A stretch of 64,000 nucleotides of DNA from Haloferax sp046557615. Its GTDB lineage: Archaea > Halobacteriota > Halobacteria > Halobacteriales > Haloferacaceae. Positions 41,961 through 50,329 of the stretch are shown in pieces. A program made the position numbers and the translations under genes. How positions within the stretch are numbered: the stretch's first letter is position 1; each line of letters starts with the position of its first letter. Location of the stretch: positions 930,001 to 994,000 of the forward strand of contig NZ_JBKIII010000001.1 of the NCBI RefSeq assembly GCF_046557615.1, read 5' to 3'. The notes beneath the pieces were generated by a model, which was not told the origin of the DNA, did no database searches, and saw only the letters and a program-made list of their open reading frames with translations.

Positions 41961-43664
41961 CTACTGAACGTACATTCCGATATCCGCGTCGAGGTCGAGT
42001 CCGAGGTCGTCGTGAGTCTGGTAGGGACGATTGACTACGATGTCTCCTGCGGTGGATTTTCCGATGCCCGGAATCGCGCTCAGTTCGTCCATCGACGCCT
42101 CGTTGAAGTCGAGTGGGTACGGAATGCCCGTCACCGAGCGATAGCCGTGGCCCACGACTGCAACGTCAATCGTCTGGCCGAGTTCGCGTTCACCCGGAAT
42201 TCCGACGAGTAGCGGGTAAGTACCGAGTTGGCGGCCAAAGGTTCGACCGTCTTGGTGGTACTCCAGATGGACGTTCGGGAGGACCGTCCCCGCCGGTGTG
42301 ACGCGGCGAAGCATCGGGCGGTCGATTTCCTCGCGTATCTCCTGTTTGTACTTCTTGAAGAGTTGCTTGTGGTCGTTGGCGATGGACGCGCCGGTGCCGG
42401 ACATCTCGGTCCCGTCGAAGGCCATCACCTGTCGGATGTTGATACGGCGGACCATCAGGCCCTCGTCGTAGACGCGCTGGAGGAACTGCTTGTTGTGGTC
42501 GAACGTCTCTTCGCGCTCGCCGATGAGACCGTGGAGGAGGTTGATGCCGGGGAGAAGCTTGGGAAGTCGATTCGATGCACCCTCACCGAACGTCGGCGCG
42601 TCGGCGGGGTCGTCACCGGGTCGCCAGCCAGCGACTTCGTTGACGATTTTGACCGCCTCGAAACACTCTTCGGCCGAGACGTTGAGGTTGTTCTCTTCTT
42701 GGACGACGGGGTCGGCAGATTCGAGACCGAACGCGGCGGTGTCGCCGGGTGTGTTGTGTTCGGCGATGATTCGAATCGCCTCGCGGGATTTCTCGGGCCA
42801 CCTGACGACAGTGATGGGGTTCATATTGTCGAGGTGGAGCGTCCCGAGGTCGGGGGCAACCTCGCGGATACCACCATAGAGTCGCCGGAGTGCATCCGGG
42901 TTCGGTGCCTCGCCGTCGCCGCCGAAGGCGAGAATGTCGGCTTGGCGTCCGAGACGGAAGTGACGCGCACCGCGGTTGTAGAGGTTCTCAACCTCTTTGA
43001 CCACAGAATCCGCGGTTCGGAACGCGGGGTTCCCGTAGAGGGGCTCGGTACAGAACGAACACCGGTAGGCACACCCGCGGGAGGTCTCCATCTCGCAGAT
43101 GAGGTGTTCGGGGTGGTTGGGGTGTTGTTCGACCACGAACGCGCCCTTTGCGGCCCAGCGGTCGAGTTCGGCGTTGTCGCGCATTCGATTGCCGAACCCT
43201 TCGAGTTCTGAGTCCACGAGGTCGTAGACGGCGGCCTCGACGTCGCCTTTCGCAACGAAATCGTAGTCGAGGTTCTTGCGTTGCATATCTTGGCCGCCAG
43301 CGTTCTCCTCGCCGACGCCGAAGCGAATCGGTCCGCCCATGAGGGTCGTCCCTTCGGCGACCCACGCGAGTTCGCGCACTTCGTCGGGTTCGGCGGGCGT
43401 CCCGCCGACGTACTTGCCGGGGACGGTCATGCCGCCGATGTAAATCATGAGGTCGGCGTCGGCCACGTCGGCCCACTTCGCGCGCTCCTCACGGAGTTCG
43501 TCGATAGTGTGGTAGGTGACGTTCGACTCGGGGACGCCCGCATCAACCAACGCACCGGCTGTAAACCGGGGGTACGTAGAGATGTACGGTGGCACCCCGA
43601 AGTGGGCCGGTTCGTCGACGTAGCCATCGACGATGGTTGCAGTCAGGTTGGCGGGGTCAGTCAT
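41961..43664 (-). CDS. Radical SAM protein with C-terminal helix-hairpin-helix
   Basis: A 567-residue radical SAM enzyme. The N-terminal 170 residues are B12-binding-like (ISTYPRFTAGALVDAGVPES, then DLMIYIGGMTVPGKY). The cluster motif is SRGCAYRCSFCTEPLYG (CxxxCxxC), followed by the barrel (GLESADPVVQEENNL). A TRAM-like beta region comes before the end and a helix-hairpin-helix motif (LSAIPGIGKSTAGDIV) is at the C-terminus, suggesting nucleic acid binding. Substrate unknown; possibly RNA modification. The ATG at 43664 (MTDPANLTATIVDGY) is chosen because the extension to 43844 is not conserved in character. Confidence 0.87.
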   Translation of the reverse strand: MTDPANLTATIVDGYVDEPAHFGVPPYISTYPRFTAGALVDAGVPESNVTYHTIDELREERAKWADVADADLMIYIGGMTVPGKYVGGTPAEPDEVRELAWVAEGTTLMGGPIRFGVGEENAGGQDMQRKNLDYDFVAKGDVEAAVYDLVDSELEGFGNRMRDNAELDRWAAKGAFVVEQHPNHPEHLICEMETSRGCAYRCSFCTEPLYGNPAFRTADSVVKEVENLYNRGARHFRLGRQADILAFGGDGEAPNPDALRRLYGGIREVAPDLGTLHLDNMNPITVVRWPEKSREAIRIIAEHNTPGDTAAFGLESADPVVQEENNLNVSAEECFEAVKIVNEVAGWRPGDDPADAPTFGEGASNRLPKLLPGINLLHGLIGEREETFDHNKQFLQRVYDEGLMVRRINIRQVMAFDGTEMSGTGASIANDHKQLFKKYKQEIREEIDRPMLRRVTPAGTVLPNVHLEYHQDGRTFGRQLGTYPLLVGIPGERELGQTIDVAVVGHGYRSVTGIPYPLDFNEASMDELSAIPGIGKSTAGDIVVNRPYQTHDDLGLDLDADIGMYVQ

Positions 43665-43821
43665 TGAACCGCGATTCGAGTTCGACGCTGAAAACGCAAC
43701 CGGTCGCAGGTCGTCGGGGGTCGGGGCTGAAAGACTATCGCACCAATAAGACCGAAAAACCACCGCACCAGAAGGTTCCGACTCCCGCGCGTTTATGGGC
43801 GTGGGAGCGTAACGATTGGGT

Positions 43822-43980
43822 ATGCCATCGACCCTCGAAGTCAAGTGTACGAACTCGAGCTGCGAACTCGATATGTTCGAGATGCACTACACCTACGACA
43901 TGCCCGACAGCGTAACCGTCGCTGACTTCAGTTGCCCGTACTGCGGAGAGGGTGAATCGCTGGAGGAGATTGTGTTATGA
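43822..43980 (+). CDS. Zinc-finger microprotein (52 residues), coupled to small heat-shock protein gene
   Basis: A 52-residue protein beginning MPSTLEVKCTNSSCELDMFE and ending CPYCGEGESLEEIVL, with a CxxxxC pair and a CPxCG knuckle, hence a zinc-binding microprotein (DUF7559 from memory). Its TGA stop overlaps the ATG of the next gene as ATGA, so translation of the two is coupled. Acidic and with no membrane segment. Function unknown; coupling to Hsp20 suggests expression together under protein stress. Confidence 0.8.
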   Translation: MPSTLEVKCTNSSCELDMFEMHYTYDMPDSVTVADFSCPYCGEGESLEEIVL

Positions 43981-44432
43981 CGGACCTTCGAGAACTCGGC
44001 GAGTCGGCCGCAAGTGCTGTCCTCGAACGTGTTGGCCGTGGTGTCAGCCAGATGCAAGAGCGCAAGCCGCTGACCCACGACCTGCTCGAATCCGACGACG
44101 CCTACCTCGTCGTCTTCGACGCCCCCGGCGCACACAGCGAAGACGTACACGTCCGCTTCCTCGACGGCGAAATCGAGGTTCGAATCGACCGCTTCCGCGA
44201 CTTCCACGAAGGCTTCGAGATGCGCTTCCCAGGCCGTGGTCTCACGCTCTCCGGTCGCGCAAAACTCCCCGCAGATGCATCGGTCGAAGCGACCGATTCG
44301 ACCGCCGTCGTGACCAAGAACGGCACGCTCCAGGTCCAAATCCCGAAGGACGAATCGTCGAGCGACATCGTCGTCACCGAAGAAGAAAACGAGGCAGAAG
44401 CCGACCCCATCGAGGACGAAGCAGACGAATAA
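43977..44432 (+). CDS. Small heat-shock protein (Hsp20/alpha-crystallin family)
   Basis: A 151-residue ATP-independent chaperone that should assemble into oligomers and hold unfolded proteins. An N-terminal helix (VSQMQERKPLTHDLLESDD) precedes the alpha-crystallin domain (YLVVFDAPGAHSEDVHVRFLDGEIEV, then GRGLTLSGRAKLPADASVE, GTLQVQIPKDE). A highly acidic tail follows. It is coupled by ATGA to the zinc-finger microprotein upstream. Its stop abuts directly the stop of the convergent FAD oxidase gene. Confidence 0.9.
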   Translation: MTDLRELGESAASAVLERVGRGVSQMQERKPLTHDLLESDDAYLVVFDAPGAHSEDVHVRFLDGEIEVRIDRFRDFHEGFEMRFPGRGLTLSGRAKLPADASVEATDSTAVVTKNGTLQVQIPKDESSSDIVVTEEENEAEADPIEDEADE

Positions 44433-45548
44433 CTACTCGTCGAGGACCATCCCGTCGAGGACGTCGAACGACTCGGTTCCCTCGAACCGAGCGGGGTCGA
44501 ACGATACAGGAAGCACGTTTTCTCCACACACTTGTTGGGCGAGCATCTCGCCGATTGCCGGTGCCCACATGAAGCCGTGGCCGTGCCATCCAGCGGCGAG
44601 ATAGATATTCGAAGTGACTTCGCCCACGAGCGGGTTTCTATCGGGCGTTGCCCCACAGAGCCCGGCCCACGCGCGAGCCAGTTTTGGGGCGGTTCCAGTT
44701 CGGTGAGTGACTGCATCGAGCGAATCGCTGACGAACCACTCATCAGCAGTCGAATCCCACTCATTCAGGTCCGCTTCGGCCAGTTCGACGCCATCGCCCG
44801 CGAGAACACCCCGTGGATGGGGTCGCAGATACGATTCGTCGGTCGCATCGTAGACAATCGGCCCCGAATACTCGCAGTCGGCGACGAGCGCCTGCACGCG
44901 ATACGGCTTGAGCGCGACTGGGTAGCCTGCATTTTCGAGGAGGCGGCTGGAGAACACACCCGCCGCGACGACGACTACATCGTACCGTTCGGTCACCACG
45001 TCGTCGATGGCGACGCCCGGTGGGTCGGCACGAATCGAAACCTCGGTCCCGAATCGGAATTCGACACTGGCGCGCTCGCACTTCGCGACGAGGAGGTCGA
45101 TGTACGCTTTCGGGTCGGCCCATCCTGCATTCGAACAGACGCCAGCGACACCAACGTCGTCGGTCTGAATCGAGTACGAGTCCAATGCTTCGGCATCGAC
45201 GAGTGCCACGTTGCGGTCGTGGCGCTGCATCTGTTCGACCGCTTCTTCGAGCGCTGAGATGGCAGGGTCGTCACCCTCACGCGCGAGAAAGACGTACGGT
45301 GTCTCGTGGAATCGAAAGTCGCCTTCGCCATCGAGTTCGCGGAATCGCTCCATCGCGCGGTCGGCGACTGCAACGTCGATGTCCTCGGCGTAGGCGTCGT
45401 AGCAGATGCCTGCGGCGCGACCAGACATGCCCGCGCCGGGTTCGTCGCGCTCGAAGAGCGTCACCCGAACACCACGTGTGGCGAGTTCGAAGGCGGTCGT
45501 GAGTCCGACCGCACCAGCGCCGACGACTGCGACTCGCTCGGGGTTCAT
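44433..45548 (-). CDS. FAD-dependent amino acid oxidase-type oxidoreductase (DAO family)
   Basis: A 371-residue flavoprotein of the glycine/D-amino acid oxidase (DAO) family. The FAD-binding Rossmann motif is at the N-terminus (VAVVGAGAVGLTTAFELATRG, followed by VTLFERDEPG). A second FAD region is YDVVVVAAGVFSSRLLENAG, and the C-terminal DAO motif is YLAAGWHGHGFMWAPAIGE. The substrate amine cannot be told. ATG 45548 is used; an ATG two codons upstream (45554) is equally possible. It follows an unknown conserved gene by 60 bases. Confidence 0.9.
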   Translation of the reverse strand: MNPERVAVVGAGAVGLTTAFELATRGVRVTLFERDEPGAGMSGRAAGICYDAYAEDIDVAVADRAMERFRELDGEGDFRFHETPYVFLAREGDDPAISALEEAVEQMQRHDRNVALVDAEALDSYSIQTDDVGVAGVCSNAGWADPKAYIDLLVAKCERASVEFRFGTEVSIRADPPGVAIDDVVTERYDVVVVAAGVFSSRLLENAGYPVALKPYRVQALVADCEYSGPIVYDATDESYLRPHPRGVLAGDGVELAEADLNEWDSTADEWFVSDSLDAVTHRTGTAPKLARAWAGLCGATPDRNPLVGEVTSNIYLAAGWHGHGFMWAPAIGEMLAQQVCGENVLPVSFDPARFEGTESFDVLDGMVLDE

Positions 45549-45608
45549 ACGCATCGCTGGCGCGGTGAGGACTTGAAAGAAGTGAGTGCGGTTGTTCAGT
45601 GACTCCAG

Positions 45609-46391
45609 CTATTCGGTGAATTCGTCGATACCGCGGGCAGGGTAGCCGACGACGATATCGACGCCAACGTCTCGCAGGCTATCGACACGCTTGCGAACGT
45701 CGGAGATAGAGCCAATGAGCGCGAAATCCCGAGACGCCTTCAACAGAATCTTGCGGGCGCGGCCACGGGCATCCGAGTCGGTTTCGCACTCGTCGGGGAG
45801 CGCGCGAGCGACGGGGCGACGGCGCGAGACGTACGCGCCGACCGCATCGAGAATCTCGTCGTCGTCGTCGGAGAGAACCGTGGGAGCGTAGAGAGCAATC
45901 TCGCCGTCGAATCCGGCGGCGCGAAGGGCGCGAACGTCTCGCTTGGTTCGCCGCGAGAGGAGTTCGTACTGCGTCCCACCTGCGGCGAGCGCGATTCGCT
46001 CGATTCCTTCGGTGCCGACCCACGCGTCGGGCGCGACTGCACGCGCTTCGCGGAGTCGGGGGGCGATTGCTCGCTTCTGCTCTTTCTCGGTTAGATACGC
46101 GCCGTGTCCGGCGACGAGGACTCGTCCGACGCCCTCTGGGAGCCACTCGAAGCGCGAATCGTCGCCCAGTGGGTCGAACCCGTCGGCGCGGACTGGTGTC
46201 GTCAGTCGAACGTCTTTCTCCTCGGCGAGGCGTGCGAGTACGGACTGGTCGGGGAGGTGGTCTCGGCCTTCGTAGTCGATGGCGACGATATCGAGCGGGA
46301 TATCGAGCGCCCGGCGCACGTCACACTCTTTGGGCTTGAGTGCGACTGCATCCAGTCCGGCGTTCACCACCGCATATTCGGCGGTTAGCAT
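45609..46391 (-). CDS. Conserved haloarchaeal protein, barrel-like, unknown
   Basis: A 260-residue soluble protein. Repeated strand-like segments (DAVALKPKECDVRRALD, LDIVAIDYEGRDHL, GEIALYAPTVLS) and a C-terminal FALIGSISDVRKRVDSLRDVGVDIVVGYPARGIDEF recall a TIM-barrel such as the luciferase-like F420-dependent group, but no diagnostic motif is complete. Similar proteins in haloarchaea carry no function. It lies upstream of the DAO-family oxidase gene on the same strand. The spacer upstream (143 bases) has an A/T-rich element near the expected box A position. Confidence 0.7.
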   Translation of the reverse strand: MLTAEYAVVNAGLDAVALKPKECDVRRALDIPLDIVAIDYEGRDHLPDQSVLARLAEEKDVRLTTPVRADGFDPLGDDSRFEWLPEGVGRVLVAGHGAYLTEKEQKRAIAPRLREARAVAPDAWVGTEGIERIALAAGGTQYELLSRRTKRDVRALRAAGFDGEIALYAPTVLSDDDDEILDAVGAYVSRRRPVARALPDECETDSDARGRARKILLKASRDFALIGSISDVRKRVDSLRDVGVDIVVGYPARGIDEFTE

Positions 46392-46534
46392 GCTATCACC
46401 ACAAAAATTTCAGTACCGTCGCGGAACGCGATCCATCGTCTGTGCGACCATGTGGCCAAGGATAGCTCTGAGAAGCTCAAAACCCTATCGGTGACGGCGA
46501 GAGTGACGGTCAGAAGTGAACGAACGTTCGGAAT

Positions 46535-47131
46535 TCAAATCGGGTAGTCGGCGTCTGGGTCAACTATGCGGTCAACCTTCTCGGGCATGCGCCAGCTGGT
46601 CGTCAGTTCCAGCAGTTGGACGACCATTCGCCCGGTCGCACCCCACACTGTGTACCCATCGACGTGGAAGAAGTGGAGGCGGATTTCGCCGTACTTCGGG
46701 TGGTCACGAAGCTCTGATTCGTAGTTCGCGCGGTCGGTGAGGTCGTCGACCGAGAGGGCAACGATTTCGGCGACTTCGCGATGGTCGGGTTCGTACTCGC
46801 GGTCCGGAACCGACGCGACGAACGGTGTGACAGCGTAGTCGGTGATGGTGAGGATGTCGTCGAGTCGTCCGTGAAACGTCACTTCCTCAGCACGAAGACC
46901 GATTTCTTCGTTGACTTCGCGGAGCGCGGTCGCTTCCAAGTTCTCGTCGCTCGGTTCGGCCCCACCGCCGGGAAAACTCATCTGTCCGGGGTGTTCGCCG
47001 AGGTGGTCAGCACGCTTCGTAAACAACACGTGAGGTCGGTCGTCTCGTGACAGGATAGGCGCGATAACCGCCGCTCTGCGCCCTGCTTCGACGGTTTGTG
47101 GCTCGTGGGTGCCAACGCCCGTGAGGTCCAT
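46535..47131 (-). CDS. Nudix hydrolase (CoA pyrophosphatase-like)
   Basis: A 198-residue enzyme with a complete Nudix box, GGGAEPSDENLEATALREVNEEIGL (GX5EX7REUXEEXGU), preceded by HLGEHPGQMSFPGG, the signature of the coenzyme A pyrophosphatase subgroup (NUDT7/8-like). It probably cleaves CoA or related nucleoside diphosphates. The ATG at 47131 (MDLTGVGTHE) is preferred over 47158, whose extension is short and cysteine-containing. It lies 36 bases downstream of a small acidic protein gene on the same strand. Confidence 0.9.
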   Translation of the reverse strand: MDLTGVGTHEPQTVEAGRRAAVIAPILSRDDRPHVLFTKRADHLGEHPGQMSFPGGGAEPSDENLEATALREVNEEIGLRAEEVTFHGRLDDILTITDYAVTPFVASVPDREYEPDHREVAEIVALSVDDLTDRANYESELRDHPKYGEIRLHFFHVDGYTVWGATGRMVVQLLELTTSWRMPEKVDRIVDPDADYPI

Positions 47132-47167
47132 CGTCACAAATCCCTGAGGACATGTCACAACTTAGGC

Positions 47168-47653
47168 CTACCCCTCTTCGGCAATGGCATCGTCGAGACG
47201 GTCACGAATCTCAGAGGCATCGACGTTCGCCCACGCCTCGAAGTCGTAGGTCACATCCAGCAGTCGCTCGACCTCGTCTTCGTCGTCGCCGTCGACTGCA
47301 CGCGCGGCATCTCCTCGGAGGCGCGTTTCGACCTGTGCTGCCAACTCATCGCGCGAGACGTCTCGCGTCGGATATTCGAGAATATGGGGTAAGTCTTCGG
47401 CGCGTGCCGGAAGCGTTGGGAACGCCATCGGCCCCACAGACAATCGCTCGACTGCGCCCGCTTCGTCGGCTTCGTATTCGACGAGATAGTACGCCTCGAT
47501 GGCGTCGTCGATAGCCAATTCCAGCGCTTCGGAGTTCGCCTCTTCGCCCTGTTTGAACGCCAGTTCGTCCAGTGCGGCCGAGAGTTCGTCGCGCGAGAGG
47601 GCGCCGAACAGGTCCACGATACCCGCCAAGTCGTCGTAAGTGGTCTCACTCAT
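47168..47653 (-). CDS. Acidic conserved haloarchaeal protein
   Basis: A 161-residue, very acidic, mostly helical protein (LAGIVDLFGALSRDELSAAL start region, LRGDAARAVDGDDEDEVERLL near the C-terminus). It resembles a haloarchaeal family of unknown function (DUF7109 from memory). Its ATG is embedded in the stop codon of a 12-codon mini-ORF (ATGA), which is itself coupled to the upstream GT81-like gene. It may therefore be translated by reinitiation. No catalytic motif is seen. Confidence 0.78.
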   Translation of the reverse strand: MSETTYDDLAGIVDLFGALSRDELSAALDELAFKQGEEANSEALELAIDDAIEAYYLVEYEADEAGAVERLSVGPMAFPTLPARAEDLPHILEYPTRDVSRDELAAQVETRLRGDAARAVDGDDEDEVERLLDVTYDFEAWANVDASEIRDRLDDAIAEEG

Positions 47654-47688
47654 CGTCGGTTATCTTCATCGTCGGTCATCTCACTCAT
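47650..47688 (-). CDS. Twelve-codon mini-ORF linking two genes by ATGA overlaps
   Basis: ATG at 47688 overlaps the TGA of the GT81-like gene, and its own TGA (47652-47650) overlaps the ATG of the next gene. The peptide is MSEMTDDEDNRR. The start sequence ATGAGTGAGA is the same as that of the following gene, so it may have arisen by a short duplication. Whether it is translated is unknown. Confidence 0.35.
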   Translation of the reverse strand: MSEMTDDEDNRR

Positions 47689-48785
47689 GTATCTCTCCGT
47701 GCGGCATCGAGGTCCGACTGTGTTTCGGCCATGACATCCGCAGGGGAAATCGGTGCGTCGGTCCACGCCGGGAGTCGGTTGTCACCGCTCGGTTCGACCA
47801 CCGCTTCGGCGTACGTCTCGACCTGTGCGTTCTCACCTTCGTAGTCGAAGTCCAGTCCGTTAAACGCCGCATCGGTGGCGTACTGTTCGATGAGGTGCAA
47901 GCCCGCTTGTCGGTATCGTTCTGGAAGAGTGCCGAAGTCGGGCGTACCGCCGTGTTCGACGACGACTCGGAGGAGCGTTTCGCCCACAGAGGTACTCATA
48001 TCCGAGAGGCCGGTCGGCCCGCTGACGGTTCGGTGGTCGTGCGCGTAGGCACCCAAATCGACCTGTGCGCTCCTGTCGAATCCGGCGTAGTCGTAGGCGT
48101 CGCCGAGCGTGCCGATTTCGAGGCCCCACGTCCGCGGTGGCCGGATGTTTCGGGCGAGTTCGCCGGTCATCCCGAACTCACCGGCGAGCGCGTAGCGGAA
48201 CGAGTCCAGATACTCGACGATTGGCGCGTCGAGTTCGTCGGCGAGTGCGCGAACGAGCGGCGTGTAGAAGAGACGAAAGAGACGGCCGTAGAGGCGGTTG
48301 TCCTCGACGCGGGCGTAGTAGCCCTTCGAGAAGTCGTAGCCGTGAGCGAGCGGGAACAAGAGACGAGGGACGTAGTGGTCGTCGTAGGTCTTCGTGTCGG
48401 CATCGTGGACGACGACGTACTCTTCGGAGGCTGCCGCACCGAGTGCGAGCCACACGTCGCGGCCCTTGCCACGCGAGCCATTGAGGTCGGCCTCGTGGAG
48501 CAGGGATTTGAGTCGCGGGCCGTCACACCAGACGATATCGAGCGAGAGGTCGAACCCCGAGAGCCAATCGGCGAAGGACGCGACTCGGTCGGCGGAAGCG
48601 CGAAGCGGGATGACCACGCGGGCGGGCGAGAGCGATTCGAGCGTCGAGAGGACGCGCTCGGCGGCGAGACTCGCGTACTCGCGTTCCGTCATGGGAACGA
48701 CGACTGCGGCGCGGTCTGTCGGCGCGTCGGGAGTCGCCCCCGAGAGGTCGTGGAGGGTCGTCACCCGCTCTTGTACGTACTCCAT
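47685..48785 (-). CDS. GT81-like glycosyltransferase (glucosyl-3-phosphoglycerate synthase type)
   Basis: A 366-residue GT-A enzyme resembling GT81 glucosyl-3-phosphoglycerate/mannosyl-3-phosphoglycerate synthases. Visible features are DRAAVVVPMTEREYASLAAE, GSRGKGRDVWLALGAAASE, the metal-binding VVHDADTKTYDD (DxD), FSKGYYARVED and the FRYALAGEFGMT acceptor-loop region. GT81 enzymes start synthesis of glucosyl- or mannosylglycerate, compatible solutes or glycolipid precursors; no dedicated phosphatase gene is beside it. The actual product in this organism is unknown. Its stop overlaps the mini-ORF start. Confidence 0.85.
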   Translation of the reverse strand: MEYVQERVTTLHDLSGATPDAPTDRAAVVVPMTEREYASLAAERVLSTLESLSPARVVIPLRASADRVASFADWLSGFDLSLDIVWCDGPRLKSLLHEADLNGSRGKGRDVWLALGAAASEEYVVVHDADTKTYDDHYVPRLLFPLAHGYDFSKGYYARVEDNRLYGRLFRLFYTPLVRALADELDAPIVEYLDSFRYALAGEFGMTGELARNIRPPRTWGLEIGTLGDAYDYAGFDRSAQVDLGAYAHDHRTVSGPTGLSDMSTSVGETLLRVVVEHGGTPDFGTLPERYRQAGLHLIEQYATDAAFNGLDFDYEGENAQVETYAEAVVEPSGDNRLPAWTDAPISPADVMAETQSDLDAARRDT

Positions 48786-48864
48786 CGTGTCGGTGGTAGG
48801 ACTCGGTGGTCAAAAGTGCGACGTGCGGGGAGTCGTCTGCCGGTTTCTACTCGGTGTTTGGGTT

Positions 48865-50058
48865 CTAATTCGGAATCCGTCCGAGTCGCTGGAAGCCGAT
48901 GAGACCAGTCACGACGACGGCGAGGCCGAGTGCGAGGCCGATGTACACTTGGTTGAACGAGAAGAACTCGGTTAGGTATCCCACTGCACCCGCGCCGCTG
49001 GCTTGGAAAATCATCATCCCGAACGAGTAGACCGAGTAGGCACTCCCACGACTCTCGTCGGGCAGGGTATCGAGCAAGTACGTGTCGAGTGCGGGGAACA
49101 GACTGTGGATGACGTAGCCAACGACCGCCGTAATGGCGATGAGCGGGACGAGTCCCGACAGTTGCGTAAGGACGAGCAACGAGAGGACGAACGCGACGAG
49201 GACGCCGAGGATGTACGGCACTCGGGGAAGTCGGTCGGCGAGACGACCCGAGAGGAAGAACGCGGGGACGCCAGCGCCGAAGACGACAGTGAGCATGTTC
49301 CGCGCAGTACTCTCCGAGAGGCCTTTCGAGACCATGTACAACTCGTAGAAGTTGAATAGGCCTTGCCAGACGAATCCGGTCGCCCCGAGGATGACGACAC
49401 CCGTGAGGATGATACGCCACTCCCTGCGAACGGCACCAAGGAGGTCGCGGTCGGACGCACCCGCATCGGGGAGGTCCGTGGACCGTGCCGCAACGTAGAG
49501 AAAGAGCGTGACGATGGCGGCCGCGACGCCGATGCAGACGAAGACGAGTTGCCACGACGCCGAGACGATTCCGTAGCGCGCAATCACCGAAGGACCTGCG
49601 GCGAGGACGAGCGTGACGAATGGGGCCACGAAGACGGCCGCGAGTTGGCTCGCAGTACCGTGGATGCCCATCGCGCGGCCCACGCGCTCAGGATAGAGTT
49701 CGCTCACGAGCGGATTGGCGGCGACGAAGTATGCCCCCGAGGCGAGACCCATCGCCGCCGCGCCGACCATCAGCATCTCGATAGAGGTCGCGCTGGCGGT
49801 GAGCGCCGAGGCGAGGACGAGGACGATACCCGTTCCGAGGACGACGCGGTGGCGAGAAAATCGAGTCAACGCCCACCCGGTTGGCACGCGCAGACTGGCG
49901 CTACCAAGCCAGACGAGGGTGGCCACGAAGCCAACCGTCGCGCGGTTGACTTCGAAGAACGTGATGAACTCGCCGAGTAACGGCGCGAAGACGACTCGTG
50001 CGAGATTGACGAGAAATATCATCCCACAAAGGGTTCCAAAGAGACGGCCACGTGACAC
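48865..50058 (-). CDS. Major facilitator superfamily transporter
   Basis: A 397-residue membrane protein with twelve predicted helices. The MFS loop 2-3 motif is visible (RVPTGWALTRFSRHRVVLGTG), and the related loop 8-9 motif is FFLSGRLADRLPRVPYILG. There is a short cytoplasmic N-terminus and no extra domain. The substrate is unknown; it resembles drug/sugar-type efflux proteins. It is divergent from the HVO_0758-type zinc-finger gene and upstream of the GT81-like gene with a 79-base spacer. Confidence 0.9.
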   Translation of the reverse strand: MSRGRLFGTLCGMIFLVNLARVVFAPLLGEFITFFEVNRATVGFVATLVWLGSASLRVPTGWALTRFSRHRVVLGTGIVLVLASALTASATSIEMLMVGAAAMGLASGAYFVAANPLVSELYPERVGRAMGIHGTASQLAAVFVAPFVTLVLAAGPSVIARYGIVSASWQLVFVCIGVAAAIVTLFLYVAARSTDLPDAGASDRDLLGAVRREWRIILTGVVILGATGFVWQGLFNFYELYMVSKGLSESTARNMLTVVFGAGVPAFFLSGRLADRLPRVPYILGVLVAFVLSLLVLTQLSGLVPLIAITAVVGYVIHSLFPALDTYLLDTLPDESRGSAYSVYSFGMMIFQASGAGAVGYLTEFFSFNQVYIGLALGLAVVVTGLIGFQRLGRIPN

Positions 50059-50158
50059 GGTAGAACTCGCGCACTACGGGGTCACAACCCTTTCGAACCG
50101 AGACACGGTTGCCGGGTCGCCCGGCGTCTTTTTATGCTTGTTGCACAAACGGCAATTC
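50059..50158. promoter_or_regulatory. Divergent promoter region, MFS transporter and zinc-finger microprotein
   Basis: On the plus strand CTTTTTATGC at 50127-50136 is centred about 27 bases before the ATG at 50159, a clear leaderless box A. The MFS start on the other strand has only a weaker A/T element. No gene fits in the 100-base spacer. Confidence 0.5.
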
Positions 50159-50329
50159 ATGAAATCAACGCGGAAGGGACTTCGTGACGGTGAATTGAAG
50201 AAAGACACGTACGAGCGACTGACCTGCGCCGACTGTGGAAAGTCGCTGAAGAAAAAGAACGACCCGGACGAGATTTTCTCGGTTCGCACCTGTCCCGAGT
50301 GCGAACGCGAATGGAAAGAACTGCGCTAA
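50159..50329 (+). CDS. HVO_0758-family zinc-finger microprotein
   Basis: A 56-residue protein beginning MKSTRKGLRDGELKKDTYER, with two CxxC knuckles, CADC (about 23-26) and CPEC (about 45-48), and ending REWKELR. It matches HVO_0758 of H. volcanii, one of the haloarchaeal zinc-finger microproteins, whose family name NCBI uses. Basic N-terminus and small size suggest nucleic acid or protein binding. The stop abuts the stop of the convergent aldo/keto reductase gene without a spacer. Confidence 0.88.
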   Translation: MKSTRKGLRDGELKKDTYERLTCADCGKSLKKKNDPDEIFSVRTCPECEREWKELR

